From the NCBI GenBank assembly GCA_003427395.1, contig BFEA01000151.1:1047149-1084412 (forward strand): DNA of 37,264 bases. The letters run 5' to 3'. This stretch comes from Chara braunii. Its lineage: Eukaryota > Streptophyta > Charophyceae > Charales > Characeae. How positions within the stretch are numbered: the first letter of the stretch is position 1; every line of letters starts with the position of its first letter. This document shows, piece by piece, positions 27,691 through 37,264 of this stretch. Position numbers and translations under genes: made by a program. The notes beneath the pieces were generated by a model. It searched no databases and was not told the DNA's origin. It saw only the letters and a program-made list of their open reading frames with translations.

Positions 27691-28122
27691 ATGTTATGAG
27701 GTTCCAACAGTCCGACCTACAGCCATGCAGCCCATTTCCGCAAGGCCATAGCCGCACACTCCCCGAAATAGCCTGAGCTTGGTACCCAGCGCACGCGCAC
27801 ACAGACAGTCTACCACCAGCTCACTTCACCGTTCTGCCCTCCGAACTCAGATCATCAACACTGGCAAAACGGGGCTGCCTGTGCACACCTACTGGCCAAT
27901 CGCCAATGACTCGTCCTCCTCACCTTTTATAGGATCTCTACATACTGCAATCCCCGCGTTCTGAATGAGAACCTCAGATAGCCTTTTAAATTCTGCGTAT
28001 TTGTAATTAGAACTCAACGAACAGCACAAGCGGTCATAGCACAAGCGGAACCCTCTGCTATGAATCACTAGTCACTTCGTCTTGGCATGAAGTTATTGCA
28101 AGCTTGACGCGGCGGTCCCATA
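27691..28122 (-). repeat. Putative LTR remnant
   Basis: Plus strand begins ACCACCATGTTATGAGG, resembling ACCAACTGTTATGAAC at the Ty3 LTR edge (23261). A near-inverted CCCATAACG lies about 430 bp on. No second copy or target duplication was found. Confidence 0.3.
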
Positions 28123-28789
28123 ACGGGGTATCGGCGAACGCCCCCCTCCCTTTAAAGAAGATCATCAGACTACCCCTGATGGGTACCCATGTCCGATGGC
28201 AAGGAGGCGGCTCATGACCTCCCGCGGGGTGACGAGTCTCCTACCGACGCGGCCGCGGGTGCTCCCATTTTAGGGCCCGGTACTGATTGCACCTCATCGG
28301 TCAACCTCATCGTGGCTGAAGTGCGAGGGTCAGGCAGTCTAGGCCTCCAATACTTAATTCAGAATTTGAAATTGAACCTTTTGTTCCCCCGCGAAATGAC
28401 TGGAGGGGGGGGACGGAGAATTCATAAAGATTAAATAAAAGAAAAAACACGAATTAACAAAAAGGGAAAAGGGGAACGAAACACCGCGACCATTAGGGGC
28501 AGTCAGATTTGCCTTTTCCACAATCAAGGTTCAAGTTCAGATGCAGATCCGAGGCGCGATGTCTCGATTTTCCTCTCTTTTTCACTTTCCTCTCCTTTAT
28601 ATTTTTCTCCTCTCCTTTAAGCTCTTGTCCCATAACCTGACTATAGGGGGCTCGCCGCGCAGATGAAAGACTGTGCCGACTTTCCCACCTCCGCGTCCTT
28701 GGACGAGCCCGGCAGCTACCGCGGTCACAGGCCGGTTGTGCTCTGCTGTACAGCAAGGCGCCGAGCCTGCGTGGACCAATAGAAAGTCC
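28123..28789. other. Unassigned interval
   Basis: Includes a plus-strand frame at 28189-28434 (81 codons, Ala/Gly/Pro-rich start) that I do not recognise. A 36-bp block (CCAATAGAAAGTCCAGTGGT core) at about 28765-28800 is repeated at about 30770-30808, next to different sequence. Confidence 0.3.
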
Positions 28790-29520
28790 AGTGGTGCACT
28801 GTTACATGCCCAGTTGGGCGATGTACATATAAAACCGAGGATCCGCAATGTGATGAGAAGGACTGAATGGACAATGCAGTGCTAGTGAAATCTCAACAAG
28901 CAGTTTACATCCGGATACATACAAAGATGGTGTTTTATGGAGCAGTGGAAGATTTAGATACAAGTCCTGACCTGACCGGCCTCTCACACGTAGTACAAGA
29001 CAGCGTAGCAAAATACTAGAATACCAATGACTGATCCAATCAATGTCGCAATGCAGATCAAACATACATCCTCCTTATCACAAGGCGTGAAGGGGCCTGG
29101 CGCTATACACAGGAAGAATGTGCCAGGTCCAGATCACGCACAGACGAAGAGGAGGGAGTCAGACGAAGAAGAGGGGGGTGAGATGGGGATGTCGTCACAC
29201 CAAGTCTTTGTTACAAGTCCCAAATAATCCCTCGTCAAATATCTGAAACCCAATATCGAGTCTGGACCAAATGACACCAATCCCGCTCTCTCGTAGTCTG
29301 CTGATGCAGTGAAGTCAGGTAGCGAGAGGGTGAGAAGAAGATGGTGGACTGAGAAGAGGAAGAAGAAGAACTCTCTCTCTCTCATGTGCCAGGTACTCAC
29401 CTGTGAAGATGGCGCTTTGCTGCAGGTACCTCGAAGACGAAGTTGGAACTATGGCGCTGCAGGTAAGTCTCCCTGGCCTCCGCCCAATCTCTCTCTCCTC
29501 CAGTGCTACTCTACCTCCTA
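28790..29520 (+). repeat. Family E repeat, copy 1
   Basis: Landmarks: ACATGCCCARTKGG, CGGCAATGTGATGAGAAGGA-like text, AACAAGCARTKTACATYCCG, TCCAATCAATGTCG, CGCTATACACAGG, a purine-rich GAAGAAGA block, a CT microsatellite, ACTCACCTGTGAAGATGGCG, and CAGGTAAGTC at the end. The same series appears at 32640 and 33535. Confidence 0.7.
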
Positions 29521-29880
29521 CTAGCGCCTAACGCTGAACACTACTGCTAACGCTGCTAGCGCCCAGCGCTGAAGACCACAGCTAGCGCTACTACTACTCC
29601 TGCAGCGCTCCTCCAGAGTGCTGCTGCCTCCTGAACTGCACGTGAAGTCCCTGGGAAGTACCTAGGAACTACCTGCCGGCCTGCAGGGTGGGCCAGTCCT
29701 ATATAGTGCTGGCACGTCCAGGAGGTTGCTCTTGCCAATGCCTAAACGTGCCAGACCCTGGCATTGAAGCTCAACCAGGAGTTGTCTTGAAAACAGGCCC
29801 GAAATGGCCTTTGCTAAAACCCTGGTTTGTTGACTGGGTTTCACGGCGGGTCGAACTGATGAGGACCTGAAAATGGCCCT
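29521..29880. other. Unassigned interval with AGCGCTA-type repetition
   Basis: Short CTAGCGC/CAGCGCT motifs recur at 29520-29620. No gene recognised. Confidence 0.4.
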
Positions 29881-30055
29881 CAGTTTCAAGCTGAAAAGAC
29901 TCTGGGCCGAAAAGGCCCTGTTTTAGCCTGAAACGACACAGGGCCTGTAGGCCCTTGTTTTCAGGCTTTCAGTTGAAACGACACGGGGCCTGTAGGCCCT
30001 TATTTTCACGCTTTTGGCTTGAAAACGTCACGGGCCTGAAAATGGCCCGTGCAGC
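29881..30055. repeat. Tandem repeat, about 55-60-bp unit, three degenerate copies
   Basis: GAAACGACACRGGGCCTGTA, then GGCCCTTRTTTTCA, occurs twice, with a third degenerate copy ending in GGCCCGTGCAG. Confidence 0.75.
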
Positions 30056-30935
30056 ATGTAACATGCACCCACCCTTTTGCCAGTGGAGGCATCGAGTGGA
30101 CCAGTCTTGCAGCACAGTGCGTCCCAAGCGAACCTGGAATGCCACGGGGTTTCCTGAGCGGGTATCCGGTAAGGTACGTGAGCAGACCACAAGCGGTTAT
30201 CGGGTAGCTGAAAATTCAGGAATGAAAATTCTGAAGTGAGAGTCTTGGGCAGTCTGAAAATCCTGAATGGTCCTGAAGTGGTGAAAGGTCCGAAGACCCT
30301 GGAAACCACCTGTTTAGGCAGGTTGCATCCTGAAGTGGTGAAGGGTCTCCTGAAGCGGTCAAGTGAGAGTTTTGGGTAGTTTGAAAAGTCTTGAATAGTC
30401 CTGAAGTGGTGAAAGGTACGAAGACCATGAAAACCACCCTTCACCACTTTAGGATGCAGCCTGCCTAAACAGGTGGTTTTCAGGGTCTTCGGAGCTTTCA
30501 CCATTTCAAGACCATTCAAAATTTTCAGACCTGAATGGTCCTGAAGTGGTGAAAGGTCCGAAGACCTTGAAAACCACCTGTTTAGGCAGGCTGTATCCTG
30601 AAGTGGTGACGAAAAATACGACTGTTGTTAACCTTCTCTCGAGCAGACACCTGGTACGCAGCGGAGGGCCAGAACACCGCGCCCTCCGACAACGCACCCG
30701 CACGTGCCCTGGCTGCTAACGCAGCACGCAGCCTCTCGTGCAGCGTGACCACAATGCCTGCACGGGCCCGCCGAGCCTGCGTCGACCAATAGAAAGTCCA
30801 GTGGTGCACCCACCCTTTTGCCAGTGGGGGCATCGACTGGAACAGTCCTGCAGCATGGTGCATCCCAAGCAAACCTGGAATGCCACCGGGTTTCCTGAGC
30901 AGGTATCCGGTAAGGTACGTGAGCAGACGCCTCGT
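30040..30935. repeat. Segmental direct repeats (two modules)
   Basis: Module 1 (CACCCACCCTTTTGCCAGTG to AAGGTACGTGAGCAGAC) is at about 30064-30187 and 30807-30928. Module 2 (GCAGACRCCTSGTAYGCAGC to CAATGCCTGCACGGGCC) is at about 30641-30770 and 30922-31043. The arrangement implies local segmental duplication. Confidence 0.8.
30264..30609. repeat. Inverted repeat nested between direct repeats
   Basis: An about 80-bp unit (TGGTCCTGAAGTGGTGAAAG, then ACCACCTGTTTAGGCAGG) is present at 30268-30345, inverted at 30436-30526, and direct again at 30535-30609. Partial extra copies of TCCTGAAGTGGTGAA lie between. The transcript could form a long hairpin with either direct copy. Confidence 0.85.
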
Positions 30936-30939
30936 ATGC

Positions 30940-31560
30940 AGCGCAGGGCCGGGACGCCTTTCGACAACGCATCCGCACGGGCCCTGGCTGCCAACGCAGC
31001 ACGCAGCCTCTCGCGCAGCGTGACCACAATGCCTGCACGGGCCAGCATGATAGACCCTGGCTGCTCTTCCTCCTATATGGAAGTGGCAGCCTCTGTTTGG
31101 CTGCTTGTGGCCTGGCTGGGAAGCTTCCAGTAGCATTTGGTCGGGCCCCAGTGCCTGCGCCCAGGCCCAGGCCCTTTTCGGTTGGGCACGCCCAGAATTT
31201 CCAGACTTGGGCCGTTTGCTGCATTTGCACAGGACCCGGGGTATGTACGTCGACAATGCTGCTTTTTCGTAGGCCCGTAGCCACTTCGTGATGTATCTGC
31301 CTTGCATTGTGTGTGTGCCCAGGCGCAACTACCCAGGCGTGGGCCCAACTGTATGGCGCAGCACCGGGAGGCTCACGTTTCCTCTCAACTAACTGGCGTG
31401 CTGCAACTGCCTGAGTACCCACATATGGAAAATGCCAAATTTTGGCCTCTGGTGAATATTCAGGCCCGGTTTCACTTAGGGCGGGCACGGGGCTTGCTGA
31501 GGGCCTCTGCCCAGAACATGTGCATGTCTGATAAGGGCCCTGCGAGGGCTCATTCCTCGC
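30940..31560 (-). repeat. Family D dispersed repeat, copy 4 (inverted)
   Basis: The minus strand carries GTGCCCGCCCTAAGTGAAAC, CAGGCAGTTGCAGCACGCCAG, CCATATAGGAGGAAGAGC and GGCTGCGTGCTGC in family order. The frame starting at 31488 reads TQAVAARQLVER, and copy 1 reads VQAVATRQLVER. This may reflect a former coding segment. Confidence 0.7.
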
Positions 31561-31574
31561 AAATTCATCACACG

Positions 31575-32120
31575 AGCAAAATATTTCAAATTTAACGATA
31601 AGCTAAGGCTATACACGGGCAAAATCTTTGAAATTTAACGAAAAGATAAGGCTATCAGAGTGTCACGGGGCAAGTTGCCCGGCCAGGCAAAAAGAAAATA
31701 AAAAATTACTTTTTTAATTTTGATGTGACCGTGATGCAGGGGGCTTATGCAGGTATGCCGAGGGATAAAAAATCCTCGCAAAAGTGAAGAAGCGGTATTT
31801 TGTTGTCACTTTCGACCCTTCCAGATGCTTGCGTTCGTTGATTGCAGGCGGTATGCATTAACACCAGTTATCAGCACCAAAATTGAAAAACACATACAAA
31901 AAGAGGCAACATACCCTTGTGCAATTCATCGCGCAAGCAAAATATTTCAAACTTAACGAAAAGCTAAGGCTATCAGAGTGGCCCGGGACAAGTTGCCCGG
32001 CCAGGCAAAAGGAAAAATAAAAATTACTTTTTAATTTCGATGCGACCCTGATGCAAAAGCTGTTCAGTTTACTTTTGTGCATCACATTGTTTCTTAAAGA
32101 ATTTTGCTGCGACCCTGATG
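31575..32120. repeat. Direct repeat pair, about 140-170 bp
   Basis: AGCAAAATATTTCAAAYTTA, AGCTAAGGCTATCAGAGTG, AAGTTGCCCGGCCAGGCAAA and GATGYGACCSTGATGCA occur at 31575-31740 and 31930-32060. A third short echo (GCGACCCTGATGCAAAA) is at 32108. The left copy has an additional internal 30-bp duplication. Confidence 0.8.
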
Positions 32121-32371
32121 CAAAACTTTTTTTCAAATTATTTGGATTTTTTTTTTTTTTTTTCTGGGCCCTTTGCTGGTCCTCGCATGGCCGGGGCGCC
32201 CAGTCAAACAAGGTGGCCCGGGTGGCCCGGCTGGAAGCCCAGACGAAAAGTCAGTTTACTCAGGATGTATTCCTAGGCTATGTTCGTGGTAAGAATGATA
32301 ACAAAGCTCCACAATGACGTTCAAGCACATCTCTCACAAACATTTGGCCATCCAATTGGTCCATTGGCTTC

Positions 32372-32614
32372 TCATACCACAATTGCCTGCTGCTCTTCAT
32401 CAATTGCAAGTTGAAGCGCTGAACGACGAGCTGTTTCTGCATTCACTATAGTTGCAAGCACTGTCTGGCGTTGCTCTTCCATTGCTCGCAATTGCTGAGA
32501 CTCCGCTGCAGACGCCTCGTCAAGCTCTGCTTTCAGTGCCTCCACATCGTTCATTCGCTGCTTTTGTGCTTGTGAGATGTATTTCATCTCATCCTTCAGC
32601 TGCACATACGACAC
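32372..32614 (-). CDS. Short coiled-coil frame, possibly Gag-derived
   Basis: 80 codons, strongly amphipathic and charged (DEMKYISQAQKQRMNDVEAL, then ELDEASAAESQQLRAMEEQR). Resembles the coiled-coil N-terminal parts of Gag proteins I remember from charophyte Ty3 elements, but no capsid or zinc knuckle follows. It could also be an exon: a possible acceptor, ATGTGCAG, precedes LKDEM. Origin undecided. Confidence 0.35.
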   Translation of the reverse strand: MSYVQLKDEMKYISQAQKQRMNDVEALKAELDEASAAESQQLRAMEEQRQTVLATIVNAETARRSALQLAIDEEQQAIVV

Positions 32615-32639
32615 AAGTAAAGCTCAGAGAACAGGCCTG

Positions 32640-33150
32640 GACAGTCGTTTCCCCCCTGCACAGCCTCCCTCGCCAACAGTTGAGCTGAATGACATCCACG
32701 ATCGAGAGATGATTAACGGAGGGCCGAAAATTCACCCTTGTCACCGGCAATTTCGGTACAAAATTCAACGAAATTTTCAAAAACAAACGATACGTGTCAC
32801 ATGCCAAGTGGCCAAGAACCGACCTCTCACAGATGGAGTAAGGATAGCACAGAGGAAGACTGAAATACCAATAATCAGACCCAATCAATGTCGTGACACA
32901 GACTGAACGTCATCATCATCATCATCATCCTCACATGGTGTGAAGAGGACCTGGCGCTATAACACAGAGACGAAGCGCCAGGCAGCAACATACATAGATG
33001 AGGAGGAGGGAGGAGAGACGAAGAGGGGGAAAGAAAGGGGAGATGTCGCCAACCCAAAATGTCGTCGATACCGATCCCAAAACAGTCCCCCACAATGCTG
33101 CTGATCATATGTCAAGTCTGAATCTCAATGTCACTAAGTCTCGATGTCGC

Positions 33151-33223
<73 letters not shown>

Positions 33224-33380
33224 CGTGTGTGCGTGTGTGTGTGTGTGTTGGGTGACAGGTACTAACCTGTGAAGGTGCCGCCTTGATGCAGGTACGGAGA
33301 CACGGAGGACGAAGCTGGAGCGCTGAAGCCACAACAGGTAAGTCCTCAGGTAAGTCCCCTTGCCTCCACCATAGCTCAGT
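32640..33380 (+). repeat. Family E repeat, copy 2
   Basis: Shares the family landmarks (ACCCAATCAATGTCG, CGCTATAACACAG, AGGTACTAACCTGTGAAGGT, CAGGTAAGTC) and contains a long (CT)n(GT)n microsatellite at 33153-33248. Confidence 0.7.
33153..33248. repeat. (CT)n(GT)n compound microsatellite
   Basis: About 60 bases of CT followed by GT/GC alternation. Confidence 0.95.
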
Positions 33381-33534
33381 CTCTCTCTCTCTCTCTCACA
33401 CAGGCACCTAGCTTGGCGCCCAAATTCGAAGCCATCCTGCTATCGTTGACTACCACTAGTGCTATGCCAAATGCCTACTGAAATACTGGGCCGAAACGAC
33501 ACCGGGCCTATCCGGACCTAACCCAACCCCTAGT

Positions 33535-34230
33535 CCTATGACACATGCCCAATGGGACAATGCGTAGGGAGCCAATGATCGGCAATGTGATGAAAAGGAC
33601 TGAAATGGACAATTCAAGGTCAGCGTAGCATCAACAAGCAATGTACATTCCGATACATACAAGATGGCACAAAGTGGCGCAGTGGAAGACTTAAAAGAGA
33701 AGATCTGATCTGATCCAGACTGACCCGACATCCATCATACATCACACATGTGAGAGGGGAGGAGGGACCGCAATCACAGAAGGAAGGTCCCTCCTTCGCA
33801 CACATACATGGGGAGATACCACGGATGAGAGATGGGGGGAAGGGACAAGACGAAGGAGGCGAGGGAGTAGACGAAGTCCCAAAGATAGTCCCTTGCCAAG
33901 TGTCCAATCAATGTCTGTCCCATAAATGTCGAATCAGATCCTGGGCGATGTGCCCAGCATAACCTCTGCCTGTATTCCCTACCGATAACCTCTCTCACTC
34001 TCGTAGATGAAGAAGAAGATAAGAAAGAGGACGGAGGAAGAAGGAGAAGGGAGAGAGAGATGGAGGAGGAGGAAGAAGAAGATGACGTCCTCCTTGCTAT
34101 CTCACCTGCAGGTAGCTGTCACCGTACTGACTGTGGTCGTCGTCGTGTGGAGCCCGGCTATGGCGCCAGGTAAGCTCGCCGTTTGCAGGTAAGGCCTCCG
34201 CCTCTCTCTACTACCTACGCCCCTACTCCC
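33535..34230 (+). repeat. Family E repeat, copy 3
   Basis: ACACATGCCCAATGGGACAA start, GGCAATGTGATGAAAAGGAC, AACAAGCAATGTACATTCCG, TGTCCAATCAATGTCTG, a purine block, CTCACCTGCAGG and CAGGTAAG-type ends. It adjoins copy 2 in the same orientation. Confidence 0.75.
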
Positions 34231-35120
34231 TACTCCGTAGCTTAGCACAGAATAACGCTGCCTCCAACCAGCAGCGTGTCGCTCCAGAAGTGAGCTACTC
34301 GAACTGTCCTTGCCCAGCCGCTGCCCAGCTATTTGTAGTGCTGGGCGGGCTCGGCCTACCTGATGCTGGCCTCAGAAAAACGGCCCGGCTGGTCTGGGTC
34401 CCTACCGGACGTCCAGACCATGCTGCTGATGCAGCAAGGCGCAGAAATGCGCCTGGCCAAAAAATGGCCCTGTACCTGTGCACCTAGCCCAAGGCGTCGC
34501 CTTGGGACCTGCAGGGCCGAAACGACGTCTGCACCTACCGTCTGGTGCCAAAATGCGCCTGACCTCGTTTCGGGCCTGCCTCCAGTGTACCCAGTCCCAA
34601 GGTCCGGCCTTGGGGCTGCAAGTCCAAAACGGCACCTGAACAGAAAGTAAGACAGCACACACACACAAAAAGGTGAGTAAAACTAAACCTATCTAACTAG
34701 TGTGCTACCTAGGGCCTGGAGGGCCGCCATGGGCCTCCAGGGCACGTGCTGTATGGTACGCGGCCTGGGGCCCCCTCAGCAACCGTCGGGCCCCTCAAAT
34801 GGGGCCCGTGTGTAGGCGCAGCATGTAACATCCTACCTGAACGGGCCCGGTAGGGCCCGTGTGGAACTCAGAATGCCACAATATGGGCCCATAATCCCTA
34901 CATAAAAATAAAAAAAAAAACAGGCCAAAGAAAACTAACAAAAAAGCAAAAACAAAATATACAACATAAAACACTAACACAAAAACACTTTCTGAGTTAA
35001 AATGACGCAACAAAATGCCATCTTTTTCATTATTGATCCAAACATGCGGTGCGCCATGACTCCATCCTTCTCTACACCAGTAACAAGGCATCCAGGAAAA
35101 AAAGCACTGAACATACTTGC
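34231..35120. other. GC-rich unassigned interval
   Basis: Contains GGGCCGAAACGAC motifs like those at 29881-30055 and 33490. Open frames on both strands overlap and show no domain. The latter part (34880-34990) is A-rich. Confidence 0.4.
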
Positions 35121-35290
35121 AGTGAACCTATGCTGCGCACCATGTGGTGCGGTGCCGTGCGCCATGCGCTGTGGAACATGGGCAAGATGCACGCACAGGG
35201 GGATGGGGTGCTTTTTTTTTCCCGAAGTGTGTGTGTGTGTAGGTGTGTGTGTGTGTGAGCGTGCCCGTGCGCGTGTGTGTGTGTTTTAAA
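35121..35290. repeat. Short GTGCGC cluster, poly-T and (GT)n
   Basis: CTGCGCACCATGTGGTGCGG and GTGCGCCATGCGCTG are followed by a T run and a long GT microsatellite. Same composition and order type as 15190-15390. Confidence 0.75.
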
Positions 35291-36640
35291 TTTCCACCAC
35301 AACAGCCCCTTTTCCACCCAGAGAGTAGATTCGAGTTGAGACAGCCCAACAATTCAACAATTTCACCTCTTTAGCAAGCAACATGAATAATTCAACCATT
35401 TAGAACTGCGTTTCGCTGTGGTTTCTTTGGGACGTGTGTGCGTGTGCGTGTGTGTGTAGGAAGTGCAATAGCAACCACTGCGACCCGAAACATGGGAACC
35501 TCCACTTGGTTCATCTTACCTTCATCCATGGTACTTCGCACTCTCTAACCACATAGGATCAGCACCATCAGTCCCTGTAGACAAGGGTTAGAACAATTGA
35601 CAGAAATAAGTGAATAGAGGAAGAGAGAGGGGTAGTGAGAGAGAGAGGAAGGGGGAGCAGTTATGGTCATGGCCATCAGACATCGGCATTGTAGCCAATG
35701 GAGGAGGGCTGGCGCATTCCCTGAAGCGCTTTTCGACACTTGAGCCCGTCACGCCTCATCAGAGAGAGATTGTCCTCTGGCTCCCAATGTGGGGGTGAGG
35801 GCTGGAGGGTGGGGCTGTAGCATTGTAGCTCCACTTACCACGTGCTCATTGATGTGCAGCATCAGGGATGCAGTAAACCATAACCACCATCGGCCTCATC
35901 GTCGAAGAGGAATATCTGCACAGTCTGCCGATAGCCTTCTCACCAACTGCACTAGCCTTCTACCTCAAGGGGAGAGATGTAGGCTCATATACCTTTATCG
36001 GAAAAAAGGTTAGTTCTTTTCTGCTGCATTTTGCTTGTCTTCGCGTGGGACTTCAGGGGTTCAGGAGTCTGACGTTTCAGGCAAGCTTGGTCTTTCGTTT
36101 TTTTTGGCAGCTGGGTATTACACTTCTTGTATGAGGGGGTTGTTGCTTTTTTGGGGGGGTGGATGTTATTTGCTGGGTATTAGTTTTAGGTGGGTTTGTC
36201 AAAAATGAAAAAAAACGGAACTGTGTCTCCGTGGGGTTTGAGGCTGTATGTTGAGGGGGTAGCTTGTCATTATGCTCAGTTTCAGGGGGTGAGACTGGTG
36301 CCGGTGTGCGGGGCACCAAGCTAGAATGGTATCATAGTTGCCCAGGAAGGTCAGGGTTAGGGATTTTTAAAGAATGTTGTTCTAGTTGGAGTTTTGGTTC
36401 TGTTTGTGTGGCAGGTGAGTTGTTATACCACGTTGTTTGATTTTTGCTCGAGAAGATGAGCAGTTTATTTTTGGGGCTGAGCCTGAGGCGGTGGGTGGGG
36501 TGCGGGTGGTATATGGAGAGTCTGCAAGCTGCTGTGGCGCCTTTCGGGGGTTGAGCCTGGGGCCGGTGGGTGGGACACCAGGGGGCATGGTGTTGTAGTT
36601 ATTTAAGGGATGCACACAGTTGCAGTAACCCTGTTCAGCA
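35291..36640. other. Unassigned interval
   Basis: A minus-strand frame at 35545-35739 begins SKSASGNAPALLHWLQCRCL and looks protein-like, but I cannot assign it. A second GT-rich run lies at 35430-35460. Related GGTGCCGGTG/GGCCGGTGGGTGGGAC blocks at about 36296-36340 and 36560-36600 suggest another local duplication. Confidence 0.35.
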
Positions 36641-37264
36641 GCAGTCCGGGGCTCAGAACTTCGACCCCGGAAAACACAGACTCAGTTGTCTGTGCTGGGC
36701 TGTGTGACCGAGACAAGCCCAGCCTTGAGTCTGTCGAGGTGGCTGTGTGACCGAACGCGGCACAAAGGAAATTCAAGAGTCAATGTCAACTGTAGAGTCA
36801 AAGGTACCGCACCCAGGCCCTTGGTTGGATACATTCACTTGTTGTGCGCAGGTACCAAGACAGCATTCAGGGCGGGAGGAATACAGTTTCTGGCCAATCT
36901 GGGCCCTCATTCACATCGAGATCTGGACGGTGCAGGCCTACAGCACCCGGGGTCCAGACCCCGCACCAACACATCTTAAGAGTTGACTTCCTGGCTGGAT
37001 GGGCATTCAGTCTTGCGTGCATGCTGACTTCACGCATTGACTTTGATGCAGCCGCGACGCTGCGATATTGGCTGGACGCTGGCTCTATGCTGGCATAGGA
37101 AGGAGGACGGCGAGGCGCTCCTGGCTGGCATGGTGGCTGGCTGGCGATTGTCTTCTTGGCATGCTGATGTGGCAGCTGCCACGCGCCGTTGCTGACGTGG
37201 CTGCTGCCACCTGTACATGATGACGTGGCGGGCTGCGTGATTGATGAGACTGTTCTGATTCTTC
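36641..37264. other. Unassigned right edge
   Basis: GGCTGTGTGACCGA is repeated at 36698 and 36741. Near 37160-37230, two GCTGAYGTGGCWGCTGCCAC palindromic blocks precede GATGACGTGGCGGGCTGCGT. No gene recognised. Confidence 0.4.

Noticed and set aside
29850-29880. CTGATGAGGACCTGAAAA on the plus strand
   Set aside because: There is no room for a stem II loop and no flanking complementary arms.
30582-31488. Minus-strand frames of 248 and 286 codons
   Set aside because: They overlap in different phases across duplicated GC-rich modules and the inverted family D copy. No domain, and the reading frame is not conserved in the other copies beyond a short segment.
35690-35800. Minus-strand CTGATGAGGCGTGACGGG followed by GTCGAAAAGCGC, resembling a hammerhead core
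   Set aside because: Stem II would need mostly G-U pairs, and no UH cleavage site with pairing stems I and III could be placed.
36280-36360. TCAGGGTTAGGG, telomere-like
   Set aside because: Only a single partial unit, so not an interstitial telomere array.

Overview
The window is nuclear DNA of a eukaryote, most likely a green-lineage organism. Consensus GT-AG splice sites, long non-coding stretches, microsatellites and nested transposable elements rule out a bacterial replicon. The Ty3 Gag and Pol reading frames resemble what I remember of retroelements annotated in the charophyte alga Chara braunii; this is recognition from memory, not a search. Host coding sequence is nearly absent. The only convincing host exon (12577-13197, minus) encodes the pre-PH segment of a BEACH-family protein (ALFY/LvsA/SPIRRIG type).

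Left part (1-10.4 kb). Two related minus-strand retroelement copies are present. Copy A (about 0.3-4.45 kb) has a decayed reverse transcriptase (motifs DFTxMYT, GIPMGTN and LIDD), then a proline/serine-rich linker, then a Josephin-like cysteine peptidase domain with Cys, His and Asn in ataxin-3-like spacing, then a C3HC4 RING finger. It is flanked by direct repeats. Copy B (8.3-10.4 kb) keeps a shortened Josephin-like segment and the RING. Just upstream on the same strand it has an array of repeats containing type III hammerhead ribozymes. One ribozyme has an intact core, one has a mutated catalytic G, and one is truncated. A retroelement coding for a deubiquitinase-like domain plus a RING-E3-like domain, next to hammerhead-bearing terminal repeats, is the strongest candidate for something undescribed.

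Middle part (10.4-24.7 kb). Three copies of one dispersed repeat (family D), two tandem copies of the repeat that flanks element A (family C), the BEACH exon and a tRNA-derived pol III promoter come first. They are followed by a 7.8-kb composite transposon (16804-24622). It has hAT-type ends (CAGGGT...ACCCTG) and an exact 8-bp target duplication, ATCTTCTG. An undisrupted copy of the target lies about 160 bp away. Its cargo is a Ty3/gypsy element on the minus strand, truncated in the 3' part of pol and with only one LTR side. The cargo contains a textbook -1 frameshift heptamer, A AAA AAC, directly before the gag stop codon, with a possible pseudoknot downstream.

Right part (24.7-37.3 kb). Repeats dominate: a degenerate LTR-element remnant (27.3-28.1 kb), three copies of family E, an inverted copy of family D, an unusual inverted/direct repeat cluster (30.26-30.61 kb) and several long microsatellites. 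I recognise no complete host gene there.

All domain calls come from reading translations and motifs by eye. Percent identities, E-values and RNA folding energies were not computed.
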